From the NCBI GenBank assembly GCA_963580455.1, contig OY756964.1, positions 21,674,001 through 21,738,000 on the forward strand: a stretch of 64,000 nt of DNA, read 5' to 3'. A program made the translations under genes and the position numbers. Of the stretch, positions 47,561 through 59,413 are shown piece after piece. A model generated the notes under the pieces. The model ran no database searches and was not told where the DNA came from. It worked only from the letters and a program-made list of their open reading frames with translations. Every line of letters starts with the position of its first letter. Position 1 is the first letter of the stretch. The DNA comes from Euonymus europaeus. Taxonomy: Eukaryota > Streptophyta > Magnoliopsida > Celastrales > Celastraceae.

Positions 47561-50199
47561 AACAGATTTCTTGGGGGTATTTATTTTTCATTTGGGCTTC
47601 TTTAGAATTACTGTTTGAGCCCTTGAACTCTCCGTAAACTTAATTTTTCTCATTTTATAACCCATTAACTCAATTTTGAATATATTTTCAACTTTTTTTA
47701 TAAAATAAAATACTCAAACTGATTGAATTTCTGATATTTAAATATCTATTACATTGAGTTTAGAAAAATTAAATAATAGACAAAAAAGAATCGTCATTAT
47801 GGAAATGTATAAATCTTATTATGGGATCAACCCCACTTGGGTTGGCAATGGTCCGAATTATCAATTACATTGGCAAAACATATGTCCTAATATAATTTTT
47901 TCATTACTCCAAATTCGAACCACTAATTTTTTTTTTCTCCATCAATTTCTCAATAAAACTAATAACACGGGAATACAAATCAGGGCCTTTGTGTTCTAGT
48001 AATGACAAAGTGATGAAAAATATTATAAAAAATGATAGAAATAATGTGCTAACCAAAAAACTCTTATAAAATAAGATAATGTCATTTCTAATCTTAAGTA
48101 TATCACGTCAAGCATGCAAATCTCTTCCTCCTCCTCCTCCTCCCATCAATCTTCTCCTCCAACAATCTCCTCCTCTGACGATCTTCTATCTTTTTCCTTG
48201 ACCGTTGCTTTTTTCTCTCTTCTTATTTCGCTTGTGACATAGATCGACAATTATTTTTCTTCTTTACCACAGATATTTGAGCTTATTCTTCCTTCATTTA
48301 CTACAAGACAAATCTTCAAAGTAGAGTTTTGATATTGTATATTATTTTAGATTTGTCAATATTATATTTGTTTTGGATTTGTTAAAGTTATATCTGAAAA
48401 GATGTATTATATTTATTCTTCTTTTTTGTATTTTATTTTTCTCATTGTTCTTGTTATCGTCATTATGTTTGTGTCAACGTATACGTTAACTTATACTTTG
48501 TCACTCATAATCTCAGACACTCTCAGTTTTTACTCTTTATGATAGCTTATATTATATGAGACATACTCTCATCCAAACAGACGGCGTATATCTGTATAAT
48601 AAAAATGAAAATGCATTGATTTATCTTCAACATTGTATATCTTTTGTATCTATCAAAATTATATTTGTTTTAAATCTACTAAAGTTATATCTGAAAAGAT
48701 GCATCAATTTCTTCTTATTCTTTGGATTTTATTTTTCTCCTTACTCGTGTGTTATGATATATTAATTTTGGATATGTTGAAATTTTATCTATTTTGTTTC
48801 CCCCCACAATGTTATTTGTTTTACCCTATTTTCATATGTCATAAATTTTCTAATGAAATCTATTACAAACACATAACAAAATTAAATCAAATCAGTCTCA
48901 CCTTCATAACAATGCACAAATAATTTATATCATAAGCAATCCATAATTTTTTTTAAAAAGCATCATCTATCATAATTAAAAATTACATGTTCATGAATAC
49001 AATCATTAAATCATAAAAAATAAGATGACAACATTACATTTTTTATTATTGTGTTTCCTTAACTTCCTACACCTACCACATATAATTCTGTAAAAATAAG
49101 ATATCTGCAAGAAATAGATAATATATATTGGAAACATATAATATATCACTAAGTCAAAACATACAACATATTCGCAGATTTGTGGTTATGGTGGACCACT
49201 GTCGTTCTGCCACCAATCAAGGCTGGCCAATCAAAATAAAGCGTTAGAACACCAGGACAAACCCCCAGCCATCATTTGTAGCCGTTAGCTACTAATTCCA
49301 TCAAATTTGGACCTTGAAGCTGGTTTAACCGTGAAGAAAAATGTTAGATCCGATCGTTAGAGACGCAGGCGCCAAAAACCACTACCATGATAACGTCCCA
49401 TCTATTGATCGGCCGAAATAGTCGCTCGAGGAGGAATCTTAAATTTTGATATCAAATGGTCAATATGAGGGTGTTTCAATCAATAAAACAAATATTTATA
49501 ACTTTTTTTCATTTTTGAAATATTTATTTAAGTTTACTGGACTTATTGAAACACAAATTATTGTATTGTTCTTATTCAAACAAAACTTTAAAATGAGAGA
49601 CTTGTCTCCAATTTTCACTGATTAATATTAAATATCATCTTTATTATCCAAAAATAAATAGACACTCACTAAAATCAATAAAATAAATAAACTCAATATA
49701 ATCACAGCAGCACATATCCTAACAAACCTTTATGATCCCCGATGGAAAAACAACTATTGTGTTGCTTTCTGTCAAATTCACGTTGTTTTTTATTGGTCGG
49801 TCATATACCAAAAAGCACCACCGACAAATCATACCACGTCTTCTACCTCTGGCCTTAAGCCAAAAATGACTTTGACGCTGTCATGGCTAATGGGCTTGCT
49901 CTCATATCTGTCTCTACCATTCTCAAGCAAATACCCAGTCAAATTTAATCTGATTGGGATCTTTGCCACTTCAAATTACACGAAAAAGAATAAAAGGTAA
50001 TGCTTTCGGTAGGTGTCGTTTTCTGTTTATCAAGAGCCGACCTTTTGGTTTATTTCCACTTGTTCAGCTTTATTATTTTGGTTTAATTGGACATTGTGGA
50101 AAGCAACGTGCACCGCTGTACTGTCGTCCCAACAACTTAAATCTCATTTTGATCGGCCTATCATGTCTTTTCCTTTTGAGTTTCTCTAATAGCTATAAG
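47561..50199. other. AT-rich intergenic DNA with small repeats
   Basis: There is no supported gene. Two diverged direct repeats, about 48350-48450 and 48645-48745, share 'aaagttatatctgaaaagatg' broken by substitutions and 'attttatttttctc'. A (TCC)n run lies near 48127-48145. A segment at 48480-48590 ('agacactctcag...gagacatactctcatccaaac') reappears inverted near 57500-57620. The region next to 50200 should contain the promoter of the myosin-binding gene. Confidence 0.5.
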
Positions 50200-52345
50200 T
50201 TATAACTACTACCGAGTTTTTTTTTTGTCTCGTCTTGAATTCCCAGATTGAATTCGATTATCTGCCTTTTGAATTCTTGTTGGTTTTGTCTCATGTGCAG
50301 GTTAGTTCTTTATCTTGAGGTTTATCTACATTCTATTTGTTGATTTGAATCAGTTTTCTTTTTATGTGGAAATGGGATTTTGCTTGTTCTTGCTTTTTAT
50401 GCATTTTGATGAGCTTTGGTCTTTTTCTAAAATATTGGTCGACTAATTTTGTTCATTGGGTTTCAATTTTGGGTCTCTGATTGGGTTTTTGAATATCTTG
50501 ATCCTGCACTTTATGAATTGCTTCTCTTGCTTCGCATATAAGCCAGGTCACCAACCAGTAGAGGTTATATTTTAGGGGCTGTGAATCGTCTAATATTTGT
50601 CTATTAATTTTTGTTTCATTAGGTGTCTGACTGGGTTTTGTACGAGTGTTTTGAATGGTTTCCAATATAAGCTCAAGTCTTATTTGGTGCTGGTATTTTA
50701 GGAGAATTGGGATTTGCTCTTCAATACTACCAATCTTGTTTCACTAGATTCTCTCTATGCCAAATATCGTATCTTTTTGAGGGCCTAAATAGAAGGAAGA
50801 CTTGCACATGTCGTTGGAGATTGTAATCCAACAAATCCGTGGTGGTTATTTTTCGGGGCTGCTTCTGAATTGATGGTAGTAGTAATTTTTTATGTTTTGT
50901 AGTATCTGTAGACCTACCTGGCTAATTATCTTGTATGCAGAACATGTTTCTATTCCTGTATATTATCCAATTTATTTGTCTATTATCTTAGATGTATGTC
51001 CGGGATACAATTATTCCAAATTGAGTTTTCTTTTTCTTTTTCTTTTCTTTAGAGGCGGAGGCGGGCTACAGATTGCAGATTATTTAGGCATAATCTTCAG
51101 AGAATTCGTTAGGCATGCCTTTCATTTAAAACATGGTTTAGTTATCTTCTCAGCTGATGTATATGTTAGGTTTGTGAACATAAATGGAAAAACTATAACA
51201 CTTTTAACCACTAATATACCAAATTACAAGCCTCAACTAGGGTCTCCTGTAAAACAAGATTTATTTTGGGACTCTTCTTCTTCTTAGGAAAAAAATGTGG
51301 GACTCATCTCATCGGAATATTGTCTTGAATTCTTCTATATTTACTGAGTGAAAACTTTTACTTTTCATATTCCAATATCAAGTGTATTTGATTCTTTTCA
51401 GTTGAGTATAATTACTCTTCTTTGTGAATCTAAACATCCTTTGGTTTCTAAAGTTGAAATATCTTCTGTATTTGTTTGCTTTGATTTTTTTGACTGTTGG
51501 TTGATTTGGTTCGTTAATTTCATTAATATTCCGTTCTTCTTCTTTTGATTGGGATCCTACGATAAGATTTTGTAGCTGTTATCCCTTTTTCATCGATGAT
51601 CTGTGCTTTTCTCTTCTACTTGCCTTTTTCCTTAGATTCTTATGATGTATGGCATATATATATCTTATTTGAATTGTTCCTTACCAATGGTTGGTCTTAT
51701 TTATTTTTTTCTTCCTGTTTTCCTCACTTCTAGTTTATTTGATTTTGATATTGAGGAAATGATGGCTCTTTAGTTTCTTTCTATTGTCTTTCTCCACCGT
51801 GCTCCCTTGTCAGAGGCGGGTTCTTTAATTAGTTTGCAGTTTGTTTTGGTGAATCCTAATTGAGGCTCTTTGTTTTGCATGAAAGACTACTGCATTGCAA
51901 GACACTAAGGGGGTGCCAACTCACTGGACAGAAAATTAAAAAGAGAAAAATTACTCATCTGTTATTTCATTTAGATTGTCAAGGATGTTGGATCAAGTGA
52001 GATCTTGACTAGGGAACCCAATAATATCAAACCTAATAAATGAGGATCTAGGTTGAATTGTTTGGTCAATTGGTTGTCTATTTTTTGTTCTTATTTCCCT
52101 TCTTCCTTCCTTCCTTCTGGTTGTGCATTTCTTTTTTTCTTTTTGGTTGGGTGACAGTGTTTATTGGCTTTTTACGGTTTGTGTAGTCACATGATTTTGT
52201 TTCTTCATTTTTTCCTATTTATTGTTGGATACAGGGTTGACTCTTGCCAATCATCATTGATTTTCAATTTCTTCGGAGGATAAGATTTTTTTTCTGCTCC
52301 AATCTTTCACAATCTCTTCTTGGAATAGCTCAGTCTTGCCAAGGC
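50200..52345 (+). promoter_or_regulatory. 5' leader and leader intron of the myosin-binding gene
   Basis: A good donor (gtgcag then gttagt, 50300/50301) and a good acceptor (ttggatacag, ending 52234) would define a leader intron of about 1.9 kb, followed by 111 bp of 5' UTR. Open frames inside (such as 50892-51287) lack any signature. The intron is inferred from the splice-site sequences and the absence of coding DNA. Confidence 0.45.
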
Positions 52346-53521
52346 ATGGGTGTGAAGGGGATTTCTTGTGTTAAATCACAGAAAAGTTCTAGGGGTGTTA
52401 GTACGGCTTTGGCATCAGCTGTTCTTGAATGGTTGCTGATCTTTATGCTTGTGATTGTTGCTATATTTTCGTACTTAATCACAAAATTTGCTGCTTACTG
52501 TCAGCTGCAAATGCCATGTCTTCTATGCTCAAGGCTGGATCATGCTTTGGGCAACAAAAAAAGTAAATATTATTGGGATCTGATCTGCAGAAATCATAAG
52601 TTGGAAATTTCGTCCTTAGTTTTCTGCCATCTTCATAAAAAGCTTGTTGATGTCCATAGCATGTGCGAAAGTTGCCTCTTCTCATTTGCCACAATGAACA
52701 AGCCTAATGCTGAAACATACAGATTATTGGTTGGTAAGTTGGGAGAGGATTCAAAATGTTGTTTTGATCACCCACCACTTGAGTGTTGTAACCCAAATAA
52801 TTTGAACATACTGTGTTCTTGTTGCAATGTGCCATTGAATTTAAAAGGGAATTCTGAAAAATTAATGCCGATTAAATCATCCGGCTTGGGTGTTGCTGAT
52901 CTTGATATGGCTATATCTGCTGTTGGACACAAACAGGATGCCGTATATAATAGAATAGAGAAACCATCTGCATCATTCAGAGTTACTCGTGAAAGAAACC
53001 GTGGGCTTGATCTTTCTCATATAGGATACACTGAGCTTAAGATTACTTCTGATACTGAATCTGAAATCGTGCTTTCAGATGATGATGCTAGTGCTAAGAA
53101 TTGTCAAACCAATCCCCTGGAAGATCTTACTGTTCGATCAGTAGACATAAAGCCTTGCATCACTGCATTACCCCAAGACTTTCCTCCAGAGAAGCTGATA
53201 GATCCATTTTCTGCACCTGAACCTTCACTTGTTGTCTCAGAACTGCAAGCAAATGTCATCAAGACCCATGAAGTGACTAATGTAACATCTACTGTGTCAG
53301 TTGGGGATGCCTCGGACGAACTGGATTGGGAAGATTTCAAGGGTGATCCTTCTTCATGTGGAGAAATTTTGCCTGTTGAAGAAATTCCACCATCATCGAA
53401 TACCAGAGAAACTTCAACTGAAGCACCAAAAGAGAGCAAAACCATTTCCCTTGAAAATGCACCTCCGCCAATGGATGCTCTGGAAACTCCATTTGAAGTT
53501 TCAAAAGGTAGTTGCGAGTTC

Positions 53522-53552
<31 letters not shown>

Positions 53553-54942
53553 CACAAACGGACAAGCACACACACATAGGTATACAATTTTGTGCAAGAA
53601 TAACTCCTATAGCGTGATGTATGATGAAGGATATCAAAGAAGAATCATTCAAATTCCCAATTTTTTCAAAATTTGTGATTTGTTTAAGATCTATGGAATC
53701 CTTGCCATTTAATTAGTAAGGGACAATCAAATATCAACACACAGATAGATGGTTCCTTTTCTTGTGGCACACATAAAACATAATGCATGTTAAGTGAACC
53801 TTCTTTCCTTTTTTCTTTTCCAGAAAATATCTTTTGACAGCCTGTGATGCAGTCCTGTAAGGAAAAGGGCTCGTTCCCATAAATTTCCTTGCTTTACTGT
53901 AAACCAAGGCCTGGGGGAAAAAAATCCTTTGCTTGAGTTTAAACATTTTTTTTTTGTGTGGTGTTACTACTTGTAATTAGAATGATTATTCTGTTTGTTT
54001 TCCTTATATGTGTCGTGTCTCACAGTAGTGGTCATGGGGACTGGTGAAATTGTGGAATCAGTATCACCTATGACTGGCCATATTTGCGAGGTACAAACTG
54101 ATGCTATCACAGCAAATGACACAGCTACTGAAACAAACCCTATTCCAAGTGATAGCAGTATGCATTTGTCCGGTTTATTGGATCTCAGTGATGCTTACAA
54201 GCTAGCAGTTGGTGGTAGGGGAAGGCAGTTGTCAGGCATGCTTGCAGAACAATGGATCGGAAAGGATTCTTCAAGACTCAGTGATGATTTAAAGCAATTG
54301 CTGTCACAAATTTCTTCTGCTCGAGGATTTGAGTTATCAATTAATGATATGAGTCCTAGGGTGTTTCTAAATAGTAATGAACTGAGGACTTCTAATTCTT
54401 CTAATGCTACTGGAATGCAAATACTTCAAAAAAGGATCTCACTTGAAAGAAATGAGTCTAGTTTGGAATCACTGGATGAAAGCATTGTTAGTGAAATCGA
54501 AGGGGAAAGCATTGTTGATCGGTTAAAAAGACAGATTCAACATGACAGGAAATTGTTAAATGCTTTGTACAAGGAGTTGGAGGAAGAAAGAAATGCCTCT
54601 GCCATTGCTGTGAATCAAGCAATGGCCATGATTACTAAACTCCAGGAAGAGAAGGCAGCACTGCATATGGAAGCTTTGCAAAGCCTAAGAATGATGGAAG
54701 AGCAGGCAGAGTATGACATGGAAGCACTGCAGAATGCAAATGATATTCTTTCCAGAAAGGAGAAGGAGATTCAGGATCTTGAAGTAAAGCTTGCATATTA
54801 TGGAAACAAATACCCAGATGAATCAATGTTGGAGAACTTAGTGGAGCCTATTTTGACTAGAGATGTCAGAGTAGATTTAGAATCAAGTTCTATTGAAGAT
54901 GGTGGAAAAGTGGGAGAAGAAGCTTCATCTATTCTCGAATAA
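52346..54942 (+). CDS. Myosin-binding protein (DUF593 / GTD-binding domain), C-terminally truncated
   Basis: Exon 1 is 52346-53507 and exon 2 is 54026-54942, joined in phase 1 across a GT-AG intron that starts beside a (TC)13 tract; 692 aa. The start is the first ATG of the frame, giving MGVKGISCVK. A transmembrane segment follows at about residues 22-45 (WLLIFMLVIVAIFSYLI) and then a Cys-rich stretch (CLLCSRLDH, CESCLF). The middle is acidic and disordered. Residues about 550-655 form the coiled-coil GTD-binding domain (DRLKRQIQHDRKLLNALYKE). Family members (MYOB/zein-binding type) sit in vesicle membranes and bind the globular tail of class XI myosins. Relatives continue with a further coiled coil that is missing here because of in-frame stops straight after SSILE; see 54943-55330. 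Confidence 0.85.
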
Positions 54943-55330
54943 TAGGCTGCACTCATATTTGTCTAATGGTGAATTTCTGGACATGAAGATCATGGAGTAA
55001 GTAATTCAAAGGAGTTTAACTTGAAAGGGTTATTACAAGTTAACAGTGAAACAGAAGTAAATTGCATGTCAGTGTAAAGTAATGAATTGGATTATCATGG
55101 GAAAATTTCCCCTATTCTCTGAAAAGTTGCTGATTTACTTCCCTTGAAAAAGAGATGTCTGATCTGACTGGGAGACGGGAAGCACTGAAGTCAGATCATC
55201 AATTTCTTGAGCATCCATTAACACACTCAAATATGAATAAGAGGGGCTCTTTCTCATTCGAAAGATAGCTTCGTACCTGCAAGAATTGAGCAAGATTTGC
55301 ATAAGAAGAAAACATCACAAATTCAGCATT
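54943..55330 (+). pseudogene. Decayed C-terminal coding segment of the myosin-binding gene
   Basis: Downstream of the stop, different frames still read as the conserved end of the family. LHSYLSNGEFLDMK is near 54948, LEKEMSDLTGRREALKSDHQ near 55143 and IASYLQELSKICIRR near 55266. The pieces are separated by stops and frame changes. This is therefore a lost protein tail and not an ordinary 3' UTR, though it is now probably transcribed as one. Confidence 0.7.
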
Positions 55331-56343
55331 ATTTGAAAGGTCTGTACCTTAAATGTCATTAGGTCAGCTTTTTTCCTCTCTTTTTTTCCCTTCCAATTTC
55401 TTTCCTCCCTTCTCTTCTTATCCCTTGTTTTTCTGAGTTGATTGGGAGATAATTTTATTTTCTTTCATTTGTGTGCAAATGTTTTTAAACAGTGAAGAAT
55501 GGTGTGTGTTAATTCTTTGATATTGTGACTTAAAAAGATTGTCATGTATATTGCAGCCTTATTTCTGTAGCAAATGAAAAGGATTGGAGCTTGTGGAGAC
55601 AGTGTACTCTTAAGTAAACAAACAAGACTGAAAATATATTCCAATTTAAACTCATTTTGGTTTGATTGTTTCAGTTGTGCTGCCATTTTTGGTACAACAC
55701 ATCTTAATGTGATAGGCGGTATCAGAGTCAGAATTGCTTATACAACGACATCGTCTTAGGGCAGGAAGGTTCCGGCGGCCATTGGTAGTGATTATAATCG
55801 CTGCAGGGGTAGTAGAAGCAGAGGATGTGGGATAGGTTTGGTGGTGGGAAGCAATGTGGGGTTGTGAGCTTATTGTTGCTGAATGGCGGATTTGGAAGGA
55901 CGGTTAAGCAGTAGTGTCTTCATTAAGAGCAATCCAAGGATTAACAATTTATAGACTAATTGGCTGACAAGGGAGAAGGAGGGATCTTCGAGATGAAGAG
56001 TGAGAGACGGAGGGAGATCAGATCAATTTATTTCATTTAGAGATGGAGAAAAAGAGAGAGATCGGAATGTTCAAAGTTGGAGAAAGGGGCAGGGGAGGGG
56101 TCAAATGGGTCGGTACTAAAGCAAACACATGTTTCAGAATGAAAATCAAACAGAAACAGAAACCACAAAGATAATCTAAACTGAAACTGTCAAACCGGTT
56201 TGGCTCTGTAGGCTTGGTTTGTTTAAGCACCCAGGTTGTTGCATGTCTTAATTACTGCCAGTAGAATTTACAAACAATTGACTCTGACAAATCATTCTCC
56301 ACAGATTTCTAGACAAGTGATCCTCTAGGGAGGTTAGAGGTAA
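55331..56343. other. 3' flank and intergenic DNA
   Basis: No exon is recognised. The segment around 55750-56030 is purine-rich and G-rich but without a conserved frame. Confidence 0.45.
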
Positions 56344-56645
56344 ACCAACTCCAATGGACACACTTGAAAATTCTCTCCAAATTTTACTTTTGGGTCACAC
56401 CTCTATTACACCCAAAACACATCTTTCAATACAATAACATCAATAAAACATATATTTCAATATTATTTTTTTTCACTTTCCATTACCAAACTCTCCAAGT
56501 ATCAAGTATTCGCATCTCTGAATATAATTTTTTTTTTACTACAAAACACATCTTCCAATATAATTTTCACTTATATATATATATTTTAATCACTCTCTCT
56601 ACATACTCCAAAATTAACTATTATCAAGCATCATTGAAGATGCTC
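56344..56645. mobile_element. Second Harbinger/Tourist-like MITE
   Basis: The 302-bp element is flanked by TAA on both sides (56341-56343 and 56646-56648). The right end reads TTGAAGATGCTC; the left end (ACTCCAATGGA) matches its complement only partly. The interior shares with the element at 9233-9618 the phrases 'aaaacacatctttcaatacaa' in short pieces and 'atatttcaat'. The worn inverted repeat suggests an older insertion. Confidence 0.6.
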
Positions 56646-57821
56646 TAAACCTTTATGTCTTTACCAGGTGGGTCAGTCATACATTTTATTCATAAATACT
56701 TGTACTGGATCCGTAAATACTTGTATATATTTTAAATTCAAAGAATAAGGTGACAGTCTTTATCACACGTCATTCAGCCGTGAATTCTTATCTCGTGCCC
56801 TATAAACACATGTTAGCAACCACCCTTCACAGTTCTACTTCACAGTTCTACTTGCGATTTTGAGAATTTGTCTGTTCAAATTAAGAAAATGTCGGATGGC
56901 TTTTTCTTGGCATTGCCAGCGCTCTCAAGCGAGTTTTTGGTCGTTAGTAGACATGTTTCTTGCAACTTGACTCGCTTTATTGCCAAGGATTGCGTTGGTT
57001 GAATGTGCAGGGACAGCAGTTTTTGAGGATTGAATTTCAACGTTGTATCAAGAAAAACGTTGTACCAACTTCAACTGTGCTGATGAGTTTCTCAACAAGA
57101 AGACGTGTTTTTACTTCAAACATTAAATAATATTTATTTATTCAAATAACGAAAACTATTGTCAGTTGACAAAAATCATGATGCAAATTAATTAATACGT
57201 ATTGAGCATATAATAACTGAGAATGCATTGCAAGGTGGGAAAGTTGGCTCCAGAGAATATGTATTTATAGTAAAATGTATGAGTTTCGATAATTAATGAA
57301 CAAAAAATGCAAAATGACTCGACAGTTTTCACTCAGTGCTCTCCCTGATTGTTTTCTGAACTTCAAAAGTTTGGAGATCAAGTGATTTATTTTACTTTCA
57401 TTTTTTCTATGGAATATACTACATCTATTACTAAAATTATATAGCCCGTGCAAATCGGGCTATATCGGTGAGTCCTCGAATTTCCGGCCTATTTGCGAAA
57501 CTTGGCTTATGTTTGATAGAGAGTATATGTGATAAAGTATAAGATATCATAAAACGTAAAAACAGAGAGTGTCTGAGAGTATATGTCTGACAGAGTATAG
57601 CTTATACTCTGTATCAAATATATGTTTGGTTTCGTTCTCAGTGTTTATCCGCCCTCCGATCAACGGCAGCCAATTCCCTTACCACCTCAAATTTGCTTTC
57701 ACCCAACTTCCCATCTCCTCCGTCCGGACTACTATACCGGCTTCGCATGGTGACCGTACAAATGACACACCTTTACCCGTCACATGCTAATATCAGATGA
57801 ATTTTCCAGTCACATGCTACC
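56646..57821. other. Intergenic DNA with a hairpin and a shared repeat
   Basis: A perfect 9-bp stem (TATAGCCCG with CGGGCTATA, 57440-57464) encloses a 7-base loop and resembles the hairpins near Helitron ends, though no CTRR terminus was found. 57500-57620 ('gagagtgtctgagagtatatgtctgacagag') is an inverted relative of 48480-48590. No gene is supported. Confidence 0.45.
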
Positions 57822-57967
57822 CACGTGACAGGACTAATTCATGCTTGTTTGGTGTTGAAGGTCCGCGTCTTTGATTTGCAGATTCAAACTTCAAACCGCG
57901 GCTTCAAGTCAACTTAAACATGTCCCCTTCCATGCTTTAAAATATATTTACTGACCTGCTTATATAC
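57822..57967 (+). promoter_or_regulatory. Promoter of the secreted-peptide gene: G-box, W-box core, TATA box
   Basis: CACGTG (G-box/ABRE core) lies at 57822-57827. AGTCAA, the complement of the WRKY-binding W-box core TTGACT, is at 57907-57912. TATATAC lies at 57961-57967, about 120 bp before the start codon, which leaves room for a normal leader. Such boxes fit a stress-inducible gene, but they are short and common. Confidence 0.45.
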
Positions 57968-58088
57968 ACCATCTCCTCCACACAAACTCACAAGGCATCT
58001 CTTAACACCGATCCTCATCCTCCTAGTTAATTCAAAAAACATCGATCCATTTTCGTTCTCCTCCAAATTTATTCCTCAAAATCCAAAA

Positions 58089-58430
58089 ATGGGTTTTCAC
58101 AAAAGAAGCAACATTGGTGGAGTAGCATTCCTTATCATCATCATCCATTCAATGTCATGTTTGCGAGAAACAACGGCGATTAGGCCACTAGAGGGAGAGC
58201 GATGGCTGGTTATACGACAATCTCTCCAAAGGGGTCGAGTGCCACCGTCCGGTGGCAATCCTTGCACGTATATTCCCAATCGTGGCAAAGGTCGATGTAC
58301 ATTGAGTGAGATGAATATAGCTGGTCGAGTTGCTCCTGCAACATTTTCACAGGGAGTTATTGTTCATCAAGCTCCAAGAGTGCATGTGATAGAGGCCGGA
58401 ACTTTGTATTCATGTGGGCCAGGCCCATGA
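58089..58430 (+). CDS. Small secreted peptide precursor, CTNIP/SCREW phytocytokine-like
   Basis: A single-exon 113-aa frame. Residues 1 to about 30 are a signal peptide (core GGVAFLIIIIHSMSC, likely cut after TTA30). The conserved part is QSLQRGRVPPSGGNPCTYIP (44-63), with a second Cys at 70. CTYIP is close to the CTNIP motif, and the pair Cys59/Cys70 with PPSG before it fits the CTNIP/SCREW family, which signals through the receptor kinase HSL3/NUT in immunity and water loss. Unusually, about 43 residues follow the second Cys (SEMNIAGR and beyond), whereas known members, as I recall them, end soon after it. The promoter has a TATA box and defence-type boxes. Family assignment is from motif memory, so alternatives such as a PIP/CEP-like peptide remain open. 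Confidence 0.65.
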   Translation: MGFHKRSNIGGVAFLIIIIHSMSCLRETTAIRPLEGERWLVIRQSLQRGRVPPSGGNPCTYIPNRGKGRCTLSEMNIAGRVAPATFSQGVIVHQAPRVHVIEAGTLYSCGPGP

Positions 58431-59413
58431 GCAAACAAATTCCTGATATGAGGAATGCGCTGGGCCTGGCCCGTATCCCCCCTCCCGTCCCATGGTTGTG
58501 GTACATGTAACTTCTTGTTGGAAGCCAGGAAAAACAAATTAACCATTAGTTTATTGGAGAGAGAATCACATGATCTGAAGGGGGATTGTTGGGGTACACA
58601 TTTTTTATTTATTTAAGAGAATTAGGGATGGAAGATTTGAATCCATTTTTTATTAGAAGGATCGATATTTGCATGTATAGTGATTATCGTTCAACCACAG
58701 GTTCATTTATAGAGTACGCATTTGAAAGAGAAAAATATAAAAATAACATATTAATAAATTAAGATGATAATTTGTTATTTTAATTTTATTGTAACATAAT
58801 TTGTTTATCACTTTTTATTTTTTTGTATTCTTATATTGCCTCAAATAAAATTGTAATTGATGTTCTTCTATTTGTTTTAATTTTTTCTTTCAACATTAGA
58901 TGCGACTTAAATTTACTGTTCAATTTTTTTTTCAATTTTTAATTTGGGTTTAACCATTTTATTAATGGCACAATATATATGGATAAAGACACAATTAGAG
59001 ATAATAATACGTGGTCTTGGAATCTCTGGTTTTGGAATGCAAATGTGAATGAGACCAAACCAAGGAAGACTGATTACAGTGTATGTTGAGATGTGATAGC
59101 ACCACATTTCTCTGTACTTTGTATCTGCAGCACATTCATTGATCACGTGACCCTCCCAACTCATTCCAGAGAGAAAGTGACAGAGATAGTCTGAACTCTT
59201 AAACCCAAAAACCCTTTCACTCTTCACCATCCATCCACCCACCGTCTTTTAATTTCTCTGCCACACGGAGATAAGAGAGAGTGAGAGAGAGTGAGAGAGA
59301 GTGAGAGAGTGAAAAGCAAAGACATTTCTTTTGCACTTGCAGGGCAGTGACTCTGTCTTACAGATAGAGAGAGAGAGTGCGTGTGTGTAGTTTTGTGTGT
59401 TCCGCTATAAGAA
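58431..59413. other. Intergenic DNA and 5' UTR of GIF1
   Basis: An AT-rich stretch is followed by a GA-rich leader: (gagagagt)n at about 59273-59311 and (ga)n near 59363-59376. GA/CT-rich leaders are common in plant growth regulators. No additional gene is seen. Confidence 0.5.

Noticed and set aside
50892..51287. A 131-codon plus-strand frame before the myosin-binding gene
   Set aside because: It falls in the probable leader intron, has biased T-rich composition and no family match.
53104..53652. A 182-codon minus-strand frame over the myosin-binding gene
   Set aside because: It is antisense to exon 1 and the (TC)n tract of a well-supported gene and has no signature.
56889..57126. A possible small gene starting MSDGFFLALPAL
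   Set aside because: The frame is broken by a stop within about 40 codons and nothing in it is recognisable.
57440..57464. A perfect 9-bp hairpin as a Helitron end
   Set aside because: No CTRR terminus or matching TC start was found nearby, so only the hairpin itself is reported.
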